A stretch of DNA of 64,000 bases from an uncultured Mollicutes bacterium (lineage in GTDB: Bacteria > Bacillota_I > Bacilli_A > RFN20 > CAG-826), in contig CAMESA010000001.1 of assembly GCA_945935945.1 (NCBI GenBank), forward strand, positions 1 to 64,000, given 5' to 3'. The notes below the pieces were generated by a model that worked only from the letters and a program-made list of their open reading frames with translations, did no database searches and was not told where the DNA came from. How positions within the stretch are numbered: position 1 is the first letter of the stretch; each line of letters opens with the position of its first letter. The position numbers and the translations under genes were made by a program. Of the stretch, positions 15,453-23,282 are shown piece after piece.

Positions 15453-15740
15453 ATGACAAAACAAATTACTTTAAACAATATCATTAATGGATCAATCAAT
15501 GGAGTGGAGTTAACATGGAAGGAACGTGTCGAGAACTTCGCCTTAATTAAGGAATTTTTATTGACAAAATGTCGCAAGGGTTCTAAAATGTATAATGCTA
15601 TCAACAATGCGTGGTTTGAGAACATGGAGACATACGGTATTTTTAGTAGATTATGGGTTCAAGATGGTAAAGCGTATTATTGTGCTGGTCAATCTTATAC
15701 AGATGAAATTAATACGGTAAAAAAATGTTTCATTAAATAG
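15453..15740 (+). CDS. Hypothetical 95-residue protein
   Basis: ATG 15453 after AAAGAAGGAACTT. Begins MTKQITLNNIINGSINGVEL; aromatic C-terminal half ('RLWVQDGKAYYCAGQSY'). No family recognised; single-gene unit. Confidence 0.7.
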   Translation: MTKQITLNNIINGSINGVELTWKERVENFALIKEFLLTKCRKGSKMYNAINNAWFENMETYGIFSRLWVQDGKAYYCAGQSYTDEINTVKKCFIK

Positions 15741-15769
15741 TTAACATATAGCAAGTATGATAATATAAT
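15741..15769 (+). promoter_or_regulatory. Promoter for acidic 194-residue gene
   Basis: TTAACA (15741-15746), 17-base spacer, TATAAT (15764-15769), partly inside the previous stop region. Confidence 0.75.
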
Positions 15770-15790
15770 AAAGACATAAGTTGATAAACA

Positions 15791-15847
15791 AAATAAACCT
15801 TTTAAAAGGCATTATCTCAGATAGTGCCTAACATAAAGGCTTTATTT
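15791..15847 (+). promoter_or_regulatory. Structured 5' leader
   Basis: Outer pairing AAATAAA (15791-15797) / TTTATTT (15841-15847) encloses a hairpin with arms 15808-15815 and 15821-15828. This is the only long leader in the cluster (about 110 bases before the gene). A cis-regulatory RNA is possible; no known riboswitch was recognised. Confidence 0.5.
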
Positions 15848-15888
15848 GAAAAGTCTTAAAACTACATAAAAGAAAGAGGTAAGTAAAA

Positions 15889-16473
15889 ATGGAAAAAATC
15901 AAAATCAACGCTTTACTAAACTACTTAGGAGAAACAACGGAAACGGCTGAGGTTGAAGAGGGTTATCGTGAAGAAATTATTGTGATTGATGGTAATGAAT
16001 ATCTAGTATTAACAGATGAGGAAGCAGATCAAGAGTATCACGAATATCAGATGGGATTAATTGATGATATGGGATTAGATAGCTTTTCAGATTGGGCGAA
16101 AAATGAAATTTTAAACTATCACACGACTAGCGATTACCAAGTTTTATTTGATGAAATTCTAGAGGAAAGTATGTCTTGTTATGTTGATGATTTACGTCAT
16201 ATGGACGAATTGGAAGAGGAAATGAAAAATGCAGGATGTGATAATGAGGAAGAATTTTTAGAATATTTATGCGATCAAGAAGACAGTGTGGACTATTTCA
16301 AGTTTAACTTTGGTCAAGATGAATACAATCGTATTATTATTGAAAATAATCTAATTGATTGGGATAGCGTTATTCAATGGACTAAAGACATAGACGGACG
16401 CGGTATTATGGCTAGTTATGACGGAATTGAAATTGAATTGGAGAATAACTTATACGCCTATCGTATCAATTAA
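15889..16473 (+). CDS. Very acidic phage protein (194 residues)
   Basis: ATG 15889 after AAAGAGGTAAG. The sequence is dominated by Asp and Glu ('LTDEEADQEYHEY', 'MDELEEEMKNAGCDNEEEF'), with few basic residues. The 'NEYLVLTDEEAD' block occurs in phage proteins of unknown role. Charge and size are compatible with a DNA-mimic anti-restriction or nucleoid-interfering protein, but no ArdA/Ocr motif was recognised. Long structured leader suggests special regulation. Confidence 0.7.
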   Translation: MEKIKINALLNYLGETTETAEVEEGYREEIIVIDGNEYLVLTDEEADQEYHEYQMGLIDDMGLDSFSDWAKNEILNYHTTSDYQVLFDEILEESMSCYVDDLRHMDELEEEMKNAGCDNEEEFLEYLCDQEDSVDYFKFNFGQDEYNRIIIENNLIDWDSVIQWTKDIDGRGIMASYDGIEIELENNLYAYRIN

Positions 16474-16476
16474 TAG

Positions 16477-16500
16477 GAGGGTTTTATCCCTCTTTTTATT
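16477..16500 (+). terminator. Terminator after acidic-protein gene
   Basis: Stem GAGGG / CCCTC with a six-base loop and a T-run. Confidence 0.8.
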
Positions 16501-16544
16501 TTTGTTTACAAGTTGATAAAAGTAAAATATTTTAATCAAAATAG

Positions 16545-16572
16545 TTGACTTTATATGTAGATATGATATAAT
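16545..16572 (+). promoter_or_regulatory. Promoter for 94-residue gene
   Basis: TTGACT (16545-16550), 16-base spacer, TATAAT (16567-16572). Confidence 0.85.
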
Positions 16573-16618
16573 GGATATAGATTAAGAGATTAGCTATTAA
16601 AAATTGGAGGTTATTAAG

Positions 16619-16903
16619 ATGAACAAAGTGACAAAAACAAATATTATTAACTTTTTGAATTGGAATGATAAAAATGCAAATATTAACGATAGTTATTCAA
16701 GTCATGAATTACTAGCATTATTTATTTATGAATTGAATTACAATGTGTTAGACTGTTATAATTGGATCGACTTGCTAGAGTATAGCGAGGAACAGCTGTT
16801 GGAGGATATGGACTATGAAACAAAAGAATGTTTTGATGTGTTAGATTGTGGATCACTGTGTAATATTAATCAGTTTAAATTTATTTTAAATCATGTAAAA
16901 TAA
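16619..16903 (+). CDS. Hypothetical 94-residue protein
   Basis: ATG 16619 is preferred because TTGGAGGTTATT is just before it; a TTG inside that site is unlikely. Acidic, Asn/Tyr-rich, helical ('SHELLALFIYELNYNVLDCYNW'). Function unknown. Confidence 0.7.
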   Translation: MNKVTKTNIINFLNWNDKNANINDSYSSHELLALFIYELNYNVLDCYNWIDLLEYSEEQLLEDMDYETKECFDVLDCGSLCNINQFKFILNHVK

Positions 16904-16927
16904 ATTTTAAAAAAGTTTATAAAGTGG

Positions 16928-16956
16928 TTGACATTTATAAACTACCATGATATAAT
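16928..16956 (+). promoter_or_regulatory. Promoter for 62-residue gene
   Basis: TTGACA (16928-16933), 17-base spacer starting TTTATAAAC, TATAAT (16951-16956). Confidence 0.85.
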
Positions 16957-17025
16957 TAAAGTATGTTAAGGGTTGACCTTTAGGTAATAAATCTAAAATT
17001 CATATATTTGAAAGGTGGAAATAAA

Positions 17026-17214
17026 ATGATAACGATTAACTTAATGAAAGACATCAGCAATGATAGAGCATATGTGGAAGCGAAAAACGAACAAGGCAAG
17101 TTGCTTTTCGCCCACATGGTAGCAACATATCATAAAGCTGAAAATCTAGTAAGAGAAATGAAGAGAATGCTTGAAAAATTAGGACATAAGGTAGATGTAA
17201 TTAAGAATTATTAG
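17026..17214 (+). CDS. Hypothetical 62-residue protein
   Basis: ATG 17026 after GAAAGGTGG. Starts MITINLMKDISNDRAYVEAK and ends in an amphipathic basic helix. Function unknown; single-gene unit. Confidence 0.7.
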   Translation: MITINLMKDISNDRAYVEAKNEQGKLLFAHMVATYHKAENLVREMKRMLEKLGHKVDVIKNY

Positions 17215-17264
17215 CAAATAAAAATAGAAAGAATAAAAAAGTTGATAAAAGTTTAAAATAATAG

Positions 17265-17293
17265 TTGATATTTGTAAAGTAGTATGATATAAT
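17265..17293 (+). promoter_or_regulatory. Promoter for 123-residue gene
   Basis: TTGATA (17265-17270), 17-base spacer starting TTTGTAAAG, TATAAT (17288-17293). Confidence 0.85.
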
Positions 17294-17333
17294 AAAAGAG
17301 AAGTTAAGAGATAAAAGAAAGAGGTTGTTATTT

Positions 17334-17705
17334 ATGAAAAGAATTTCAAAGAAAGATTATATGGAATTTGTAAAGAAATGTGAAAACTTAATTAATAAAA
17401 ATCTTGAGGTGTTAAGCATCGAAACTGATGAATTGGGATCAACATATAAATGTGATAGTGCAGCAGGTGGAAAGCTAACGATAAAATTAGAAAGTTTTGA
17501 CATGGTGGGCAGCGTTTATAGCGTATTTGTTCAGTTTGAGGATAAAGAAAAATTATATGATCTAGTTGGTGAGAACTATTATAAATCAAATGTGTTTCAT
17601 GATAATAAAATGAACTTTATGGGATTTGATGAACAGCAGGACTATGTTTATAATAAATTCTATGATATTGTTGCCTGTGCCATTGATGGTGAGCCAATGG
17701 AGTAA
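17334..17705 (+). CDS. Hypothetical 123-residue protein
   Basis: ATG 17334 behind AAAGAGGTTGTT; the in-frame TTG in the binding site is rejected. Mixed alpha/beta, beginning MKRISKKDYMEFVKKCENLI. No family recognised. Confidence 0.7.
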   Translation: MKRISKKDYMEFVKKCENLINKNLEVLSIETDELGSTYKCDSAAGGKLTIKLESFDMVGSVYSVFVQFEDKEKLYDLVGENYYKSNVFHDNKMNFMGFDEQQDYVYNKFYDIVACAIDGEPME

Positions 17706-17740
17706 TATATAAAAAAGTTTAAAAATATCAACTCAAGGGC

Positions 17741-17769
17741 TTGATAATAGCCTTTGAATATGGTATACT
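17741..17769 (+). promoter_or_regulatory. Promoter for 81-residue gene
   Basis: TTGATA (17741-17746), 17-base spacer, TATACT (17764-17769); a diverged relative of the 64-bp cassette at 12541. Confidence 0.75.
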
Positions 17770-17804
17770 TAATATATAAATTGATAAGAAAGAGGTTGTT
17801 AATT

Positions 17805-18050
17805 ATGAAAAATACAGTAAATACAAAAGAATATCAAGTAATCGTAACATATGATAATAATGATTATGTTCAAACCTATTTCAATGCTAATAATATGAAT
17901 GAGATCATCAATCATTATAGAGGGCATGAAATAGAGTATTATGACGGCTCATTAAGCGGTGCAGCGTATGCGCTTGATATTAAAGACATGGAAATGAGTG
18001 AACGTTATGTGTATTATTATGATACAGATAAATATGAAAAGATATATTAG
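17805..18050 (+). CDS. Hypothetical 81-residue protein
   Basis: ATG 17805 after AAAGAGGTTGTT; a longer frame upstream overlaps the promoter. Tyr-rich ('YVYYYDTDKYEKIY' at the C-terminus). Function unknown. Confidence 0.7.
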   Translation: MKNTVNTKEYQVIVTYDNNDYVQTYFNANNMNEIINHYRGHEIEYYDGSLSGAAYALDIKDMEMSERYVYYYDTDKYEKIY

Positions 18051-18108
18051 TAATAGAGAGTCGGTAGTTATTAATTAAAATAAAAGTCAATTATTTTCAA
18101 TTTAATAG

Positions 18109-18137
18109 TTGACTTTTAGCAAGTAATATGAGATAAT
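18109..18137 (+). promoter_or_regulatory. Promoter for zinc-finger gene
   Basis: TTGACT (18109-18114), 17-base spacer starting TTTAGCAAG, GATAAT (18132-18137). Confidence 0.8.
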
Positions 18138-18179
18138 GTATACAGATAAGGAAATACATATAAATGGAGGTTGTTAAAA

Positions 18180-18494
18180 ATGTTAAGATGTGAATGTTGC
18201 GGATCAAGTGAGAATATCATTTTAGGTCATAATACGTTATTCAGTGAATATGTTACTATTTGTGGGAAATGTCTGGAGAAATTATCAAAGTATGAAAGCG
18301 AACCAACAGCAATAGAAAGAGCATTGAACAAACTTGATATATTAGAGATTAACGAAGATGATATAATGGGTTTTTATGTTGAAGGTGATACAGTAATGAT
18401 AGATTACTTAAAAAATGGACTTATCACAAAAATGATTATCGTGGAATGTGATAGCAATGATGAAGCGATTGAGGTATTATGTGAGATTGTATAG
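18180..18494 (+). CDS. Small zinc-finger-like protein (104 residues)
   Basis: ATG 18180 after ATGGAGGTTGTT. Begins MLRCECCGSSENII and has a second pair in 'TICGKCLEKL', giving a C-x2-C...C-x2-C zinc-ribbon layout at residues ~4-40; the C-terminal half is acidic. Last gene of the small-gene cluster. May bind nucleic acid or protein; function unknown. Confidence 0.7.
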   Translation: MLRCECCGSSENIILGHNTLFSEYVTICGKCLEKLSKYESEPTAIERALNKLDILEINEDDIMGFYVEGDTVMIDYLKNGLITKMIIVECDSNDEAIEVLCEIV

Positions 18495-18517
18495 GCTACC
18501 TATTATAGGTGGCTTTT
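18494..18517 (+). terminator. Terminator at end of small-gene cluster
   Basis: Stem GCTACCTA / TAGGTGGC followed by T6. Confidence 0.85.
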
Positions 18518-18519
18518 TT

Positions 18520-19500
18520 AATTGTCTTGATATGGTGAGAATGTGAACAGCAGATCATGTTAGATATGATGTGAATATATAGAGGCGATAGAGTTAGAAT
18601 ATGAGTTTATATATAGTGGTTGTCGTGGAATGTTCTAAGATGTAAGGCGATATAAATAGTGCGAATGAGTTTTTAAAGTGGTAAGTGATAGGGTGAACAG
18701 TGTATGTTGATGCATAAGTGTATGTTCATGCATATTTGATAAATGTATATTTGATAGTGGGAATGAATAGTCAAAATTTCACACCATTTCAGCATAAAAT
18801 TTTTAGATCAAAATAGCCCCTTTCAGCCACTTTTCATTGGTTGCGACAATAAACATTATTGAAACCAGTGGGGGGTGGGTTTAAGTTTTTCGAGGGGTTT
18901 TGTGGGTAAAAAGTTGTGGCGAACACTCCCATTTTCACACTAACCATTGTTCAGTTCACACCATCTGCCATTTCAATTGCTTCAACCACCAGTTAGTTCA
19001 AAACCATATCAAAACTCCCATTTTATCAACCAAACAGCACCTTTTACCCACTTAAAACCCACTAATTCCTACCCAAAACAACCAATTCCAACTCAATTCC
19101 CATCCAAGCCAAAATCAGCATTCTCCCTAATTTATCAACAATCACTAATTCAATGCCATTCGACCCCAACAATAATCCTTACTTTCAACTCAACTTAATC
19201 TCAAATCAACCCTAATTTATTAACCGTCTTCCCAATATCACTCAAATTCGATCCCATTATTTGTTCCGATTTCACACTTAAAACCACCATATCTAACATT
19301 GTCGCCTTATCTATATACAACTTCATTTACCAATTTTCGATAATTCCATAAATCAATCATTCTATGCTAAACACTCATTAACTCTCAAACTATGTCTCAA
19401 ACTTACACAATCAACCCACATAAGGTGAGGGCATAGATTTAAGTAAAATATACCCCTATAACTTAAAACCTCTCAAATCGCCTAAAATTACCTCTGAGCC
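18520..19500. other. Non-coding region with extreme strand-composition switch
   Basis: My counts: 18541-18780 has 63 G and 14 C on the plus strand, while 18961-19200 has 9 G and 81 C. The flip occurs near 18,780-18,900. No credible gene lies here: the one ORF in the C-rich half (18947-19198) has no ribosome binding site. Candidate replication origin/terminus, packaging site or long non-coding transcript template. Confidence 0.7.
18701..18735 (+). repeat. Two 17-bp near-identical direct repeats with ATGCAT
   Basis: 18701-18717 and 18719-18735 differ at two positions and each contains the palindrome ATGCAT; two TTTGATA boxes follow. Lies just left of the composition switch. Confidence 0.6.
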
Positions 19501-19536
19501 TATATGCAAAAAGTTTACAAATATCAATTAAAATAG

Positions 19537-19565
19537 TTGACTCATATTCTCAAGTGGTGTAAAAT
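19537..19565 (+). promoter_or_regulatory. Promoter for BRO-N gene
   Basis: TTGACT (19537-19542), 17-base spacer, TAAAAT (19560-19565). Confidence 0.8.
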
Positions 19566-19611
19566 ACTAAATACAATCACAATACCTTTAAGGTGAGATA
19601 GGAGAGATGAT

Positions 19612-20229
19612 ATGAAAAACAAAACACTTGAGCCAATTGGTTCAATCCAAATTGGAGGAATTGAATTTGAATATTATGGAGATATTTATGAACCACTGTT
19701 TCTAGCTAAACAAGTAGCTACACTATTAAATGAACGTGATGGTTCAACCGTTGCTCGTAAAGTTCATGATACCGAAAAGCTATCACACAAAATGCGTGTG
19801 GTAGGTGACACTCAAGTTAGGACAAATACCTTTATAACAGAGTTCGGTTTGTATGAAGTATTTATGAAAAGCAACAAAGAAGAGGCATTACAATTTAAAG
19901 ACGATGTTAAAAATCAACTTAAACAAATTCGTCTACGAGGTGGGTACATTGCAGACCATGATAAATATATCTCAACTGCCACTCAAGAAGAAATTGATGA
20001 ATTGACACACAAGCTAAAATTAGAAGATTACATCAACCGTAGTTTAATTCGCCAACTTAAAAACAAACAACAAGACTTGCACAAAGCATGGGAAGTACAA
20101 AATCAACGTGGAGAAGTCATTAAGCTATATAACGATTTGTTAGAATGCCTAGACCAAAACTTACTCACACGAGAGGAAGTCAAGATTATAGGTCGTATTG
20201 AAATGACAAAAGAACTGCATAATATGTAA
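19612..20229 (+). CDS. BRO-N domain protein (antirepressor-like)
   Basis: 205 residues from ATG 19612 after TAGGAGAGATG. Residues ~12-110 follow the BRO-N pattern: 'IEFEYYGDIYEPLFLAKQVATLL', 'ERDGSTVARKVHD', 'TFITEFGLYEVFMKSNKEEALQFKDDV'. The C-terminal part is a coiled coil without the usual ANT domain. Probable DNA-binding regulator. The third BRO-type gene in this window. Confidence 0.8.
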   Translation: MKNKTLEPIGSIQIGGIEFEYYGDIYEPLFLAKQVATLLNERDGSTVARKVHDTEKLSHKMRVVGDTQVRTNTFITEFGLYEVFMKSNKEEALQFKDDVKNQLKQIRLRGGYIADHDKYISTATQEEIDELTHKLKLEDYINRSLIRQLKNKQQDLHKAWEVQNQRGEVIKLYNDLLECLDQNLLTREEVKIIGRIEMTKELHNM

Positions 20230-20296
20230 AAAAAAAGGAAAGTAATACACATGAATAAAATACCAGCAATATTACCAGACGCTTTTTAATCGAAAA

Positions 20297-20572
20297 GTGT
20301 GCCATATGTCACCAAGTAAATTTGAATATTATCAAGCAATCTATTTTAACAACTCAGTTATCGCACTTGCATTTCCTCAGTATGATTGGTTCGATCTTCA
20401 TGAATATCCTTATATCACTATGAGAAAGGTTAAAGGTGGACTTCACCAAACCATCGTTCAAATGTTCAGAACTAGGGAAGATAGAGAAGAGTATGAGAAA
20501 TATCACCTCTCTGTTCATTCAGAAGAGGTATATTATAATGAATTGCAATCACAAGTTCATCTTAAAGACTAG
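20297..20572 (+). CDS. Hypothetical 91-residue protein, start uncertain
   Basis: The frame runs from GTG 20297 or ATG 20306. The only good ribosome binding site (AAAGGAAAG) serves an ATG at 20251 that opens a 12-codon frame ending at 20289, one base out of frame. Either that is a leader peptide, or a frameshift has split the true 5' end. C-terminal half is acidic ('REDREEYEKYHLSVHSEEVY'). Function unknown; strong terminator follows. Confidence 0.5.
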   Translation: MCHMSPSKFEYYQAIYFNNSVIALAFPQYDWFDLHEYPYITMRKVKGGLHQTIVQMFRTREDREEYEKYHLSVHSEEVYYNELQSQVHLKD

Positions 20573-20592
20573 AATTATCTAGTCTTTTTTAT
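20564..20592 (+). terminator. Terminator
   Basis: Nine-base stem AAGACTAGA / TCTAGTCTT and a T-run. Confidence 0.85.
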
Positions 20593-20621
20593 TTATTTTG
20601 AATTATTTACCATTAAATTAC

Positions 20622-20650
20622 TTTACTTTTGTAAATCCATGTGGTAAACT
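20622..20650 (+). promoter_or_regulatory. Promoter for DUF4041/GIY-YIG gene
   Basis: TTTACT (20622-20627), 17-base spacer starting TTTGTAAAT, TAAACT (20645-20650). Confidence 0.6.
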
Positions 20651-20685
20651 ATTATTAACAATTAATCAAAGGAGAGAATAAAATT

Positions 20686-21972
20686 ATGTTACAAAAATTA
20701 TTTGCTAAAAAGATTGAAGCTGAATTATATGAGAAATATCAAGCGTTAAATGCACAATTAGAAGAAAGTGCTCGTGAGTTACGTGAGTCGAATATCAAAC
20801 GTGCAGAAGTGTTGAAAGACAAGGAGCAAGAATTGGACAAACTGATTGAGAATTATAAAAACAAATTCACCACTAGAGAGCAAGAATTGGACAATTTGGA
20901 AAATGAATTAAATGAATTGAAATCAGACCTTGAACAACGTGAATTATTGGTGTCAACTCAAGAAGATAAATTATATGTTGAAGATTGTGGAATGTATACT
21001 GATTTGCAACAAATTGTATTTAAGTTTTCAGATTCAGAATCTTATCAAGAAGCTATCAAGTCAAATATGGATAAACAAAAGGAATTGGTAACATTAGATA
21101 GAGCTTGTGATTACCCCCTAGATTGGCATTTAAACGGCAGTAGAACCAAGGGTGATAAATTAATCAAACAAGTAGTTGCAATGGCTCTCCGTTGCTTTAA
21201 TGCAGAATGTGGGGCTATTGTAGAATCCATCTCATCTCGTAGTACATACAACTCTATTGATAACAAATTAGATAAGGCATTTCGTGCTATCAACCGTCTA
21301 AATAGTTTGCACAAAGTATGTATCAAAGATGAATATTTAGAATTAAAACGTGAACAAGCTCATCTAGTATACGAACAATGTGTAAAGATTGCTGAAGAGA
21401 AAGCAGAAGCTAAACGTCAACGTGAGATTCTACGTGAAGAAGAAAAATTGGCTCGTGAGATTGAACGTGAAATGGAGAAATTAAATAATGAGCGTGTAAA
21501 ATATGAACAAGAATTACAACGTTTAATCGAACAACAATTAGATACTGACCGTATTGAAGAATTACAAGACAAGCTAAGTGAATTAGATTCACAAGAAATC
21601 AACTTAGAGACTCGATTACACAATAGAGCAGGTTATGTATATGTGGTATCTAACCCTCTTATGCCAAATCACCTCAAGCTAGGGGTAACGAGAAGGCTTG
21701 ACCCAATGGATCGTATTCGTGAGTTATCATCTGCAAGTTTAGCTTTTAAATTAGATGTTCATGCTATCATGTTTGCAGAAGATGCTTTTGCCTTAGAGAA
21801 TAAACTACATCGCCATTTTGATGATAGACGCATCAATAAAGCCAATAAGTTCAAGGAATGGTTCGACTTGTCTGTTGATGAAGTTAAAGAGTATATCCAC
21901 AGTGAAATTGACTCAACAGTTGAATTTAGAAAAGTTTACAATGAGGAATTTGAAATGAGTAAAAGTTTATAA
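20686..21972 (+). CDS. DUF4041 + GIY-YIG (T5orf172/Mug113) nuclease-like protein
   Basis: 428 residues from ATG 20686 after AAAGGAGAG. Residues 1-100 form a long charged coiled coil. The DUF4041 core follows (about 130-300), including 'YLELKREQAHLVYEQC' and the heptad-rich 'REILREEEKLAREIERE'. The C-terminal GIY-YIG-type domain begins 'AGYVYVVSNPLMPNHLKLG' and contains the 'RRLDPMDRIRELSSAS' arginine region and glutamate in 'ALENKLHRHF'. The same domain pair is used by the membrane-anchored anti-phage nuclease SNIPE; no membrane segment is visible here. A phage copy may act in superinfection exclusion or DNA processing (inference). Confidence 0.82.
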   Translation: MLQKLFAKKIEAELYEKYQALNAQLEESARELRESNIKRAEVLKDKEQELDKLIENYKNKFTTREQELDNLENELNELKSDLEQRELLVSTQEDKLYVEDCGMYTDLQQIVFKFSDSESYQEAIKSNMDKQKELVTLDRACDYPLDWHLNGSRTKGDKLIKQVVAMALRCFNAECGAIVESISSRSTYNSIDNKLDKAFRAINRLNSLHKVCIKDEYLELKREQAHLVYEQCVKIAEEKAEAKRQREILREEEKLAREIEREMEKLNNERVKYEQELQRLIEQQLDTDRIEELQDKLSELDSQEINLETRLHNRAGYVYVVSNPLMPNHLKLGVTRRLDPMDRIRELSSASLAFKLDVHAIMFAEDAFALENKLHRHFDDRRINKANKFKEWFDLSVDEVKEYIHSEIDSTVEFRKVYNEEFEMSKSL

Positions 21973-21988
21973 AAGTTGATATTTGTAG

Positions 21989-22017
21989 TTGATATATGTG
22001 AAACAATGATATAGAAT
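21989..22017 (+). promoter_or_regulatory. Promoter for AntA/KilAC antirepressor
   Basis: TTGATA (21989-21994), 17-base spacer, TAGAAT (22012-22017). Confidence 0.8.
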
Positions 22018-22077
22018 AATAAATGTGGGGTTCACCCTTATGGTGAATGAGAATTAAATAAAAGGAGAAGATATTGT

Positions 22078-22920
22078 ATGACAAACGAATTAATTAAAAT
22101 CGAAACAAATGAGCAGGGGCAAAAGTTAGTAAGTGGACGAGAGTTACATGAGGCGTTAAAGGTACAGCAAGACTTTACAGATTGGATTAAAAAACAATTA
22201 AACAATGTTGATGCTATTGAGGGAGAGGAGTTTACCCTTTTAAAAGGGAAAACCTCTGAACAGGGTGGAAGACCAACTACCGAGTATATTTTAACAATGG
22301 ATATTGCCAAGGAGATTTGTATGTGTGTTGGTGTTTCACCAAGAACAAATAAAGAAACAAAACGATTAAGTAAACAAGTTCGCAAATACTTCATTGAATG
22401 TGAGAAGAAATTGCAATCTCAAACACCTCAATTATCAGATCGAGATAATGCAATCCTGATGGTTATGAATTCTACAAGTGATATTGAGCGAGTGGAATCA
22501 TTAAAACATTTCGAATCTGTTGTTACCAAACCATTACTTGCAACGATTGAGGAGCAGAAACCTTGTGTAGATTATGTAGATGCAGTATTATCTCAAAAGG
22601 ATAGTATTTTAGTTCGACAAGTGTGTAAAATTGCTTATACTAAAAATCAAATCGAAATTGGTGAGAAGAAATTATATAGTCTACTACGTCACTGGGGATG
22701 GATTTGCAAAAACTCAACTGAACCAACTCAAAAAGCATTAAATAGTGACTATGTAGAAATTGAATCTAAAATCATTCATACTGCATATGGAGATAGAGAG
22801 GTTTACACAACAATGATTAAACCAAAAGGTCAAGTCTATATTGTTCAAAAATTGGCAACTATGACAATTCAAGAGGTAAATGAAATACATAAATCAATCA
22901 CAAAAACAAGTAAATTTTAA
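22078..22920 (+). CDS. AntA/AntB + KilAC-domain phage antirepressor
   Basis: 280 residues from ATG 22078 after AAAGGAGAAG. The N-terminal AntA domain shows 'GQKLVSGRELHEALKVQQDFTDWIK', 'GRPTTEYILTMDIAKEICM' and 'KRLSKQVRKYFIECEK'. The C-terminal ANT/KilAC domain shows 'VRQVCKIAYTKNQIEIGEKKLYSLLRHWGWI' and 'VYIVQKLATMT'. Such proteins inactivate phage repressors. Preceded by its own promoter and followed by a terminator. Confidence 0.9.
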   Translation: MTNELIKIETNEQGQKLVSGRELHEALKVQQDFTDWIKKQLNNVDAIEGEEFTLLKGKTSEQGGRPTTEYILTMDIAKEICMCVGVSPRTNKETKRLSKQVRKYFIECEKKLQSQTPQLSDRDNAILMVMNSTSDIERVESLKHFESVVTKPLLATIEEQKPCVDYVDAVLSQKDSILVRQVCKIAYTKNQIEIGEKKLYSLLRHWGWICKNSTEPTQKALNSDYVEIESKIIHTAYGDREVYTTMIKPKGQVYIVQKLATMTIQEVNEIHKSITKTSKF

Positions 22921-22936
22921 TAAATACATATGCTTA

Positions 22937-22964
22937 AAGAGTGGATAAAAGTCTACTCTTTTTA
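22937..22964 (+). terminator. Terminator after antirepressor
   Basis: Stem AAGAGTGGA / TCTACTCTT with one G-U pair, then T-run. Confidence 0.85.
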
Positions 22965-23006
22965 TATACGAAAATTAAAAATTTAACTTAAAAATTTACT
23001 TTTTAG

Positions 23007-23035
23007 TTGACATAAATCAACGAAAATTATAAAAT
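23007..23035 (+). promoter_or_regulatory. Promoter with perfect GTTGA-N6-TCAAC palindrome
   Basis: TTGACA (23007-23012), 17-base spacer, TAAAAT (23030-23035); perfect palindrome over the -35 box. Confidence 0.75.
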
Positions 23036-23132
23036 ATAAACAGTGGGGAATCTCGACGGATAGAAAAAGATAATTTGTAACGACGTACAATAGATATCGT
23101 AAAAATGTTCTTTTCATGTATTTGGTACACAT

Positions 23133-23211
23133 ATTAGGTAAAGGACAAAAAATTTGACTTACCTTACCTAATAACTATAACAACTAGATATATATAACTA
23201 TAACAACTAGA
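23133..23211 (+). repeat. Inverted and direct repeats in long leader
   Basis: ATTAGGTAA(A)GG (23133-23144) is mirrored at 23162-23172, and an 18-bp sequence at 23171-23188 is repeated exactly at 23194-23211. They lie in the 250-base leader of the following winged-helix gene; operator or attenuator candidate. Confidence 0.6.
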
Positions 23212-23282
23212 GTTGAAGGGGTTGCTGACGCAACCACCTTTTAATCCACCTAAATCCACTAACAAAAAAGGAGAGAAAAACT

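Noticed and set aside
18947..19198. 83-residue plus-strand ORF in the C-rich region
   Set aside because: No ribosome binding site; Pro/Ser/Thr/Gln-rich translation is what C- and A-rich DNA without G gives by chance, since all three stop codons become rare.
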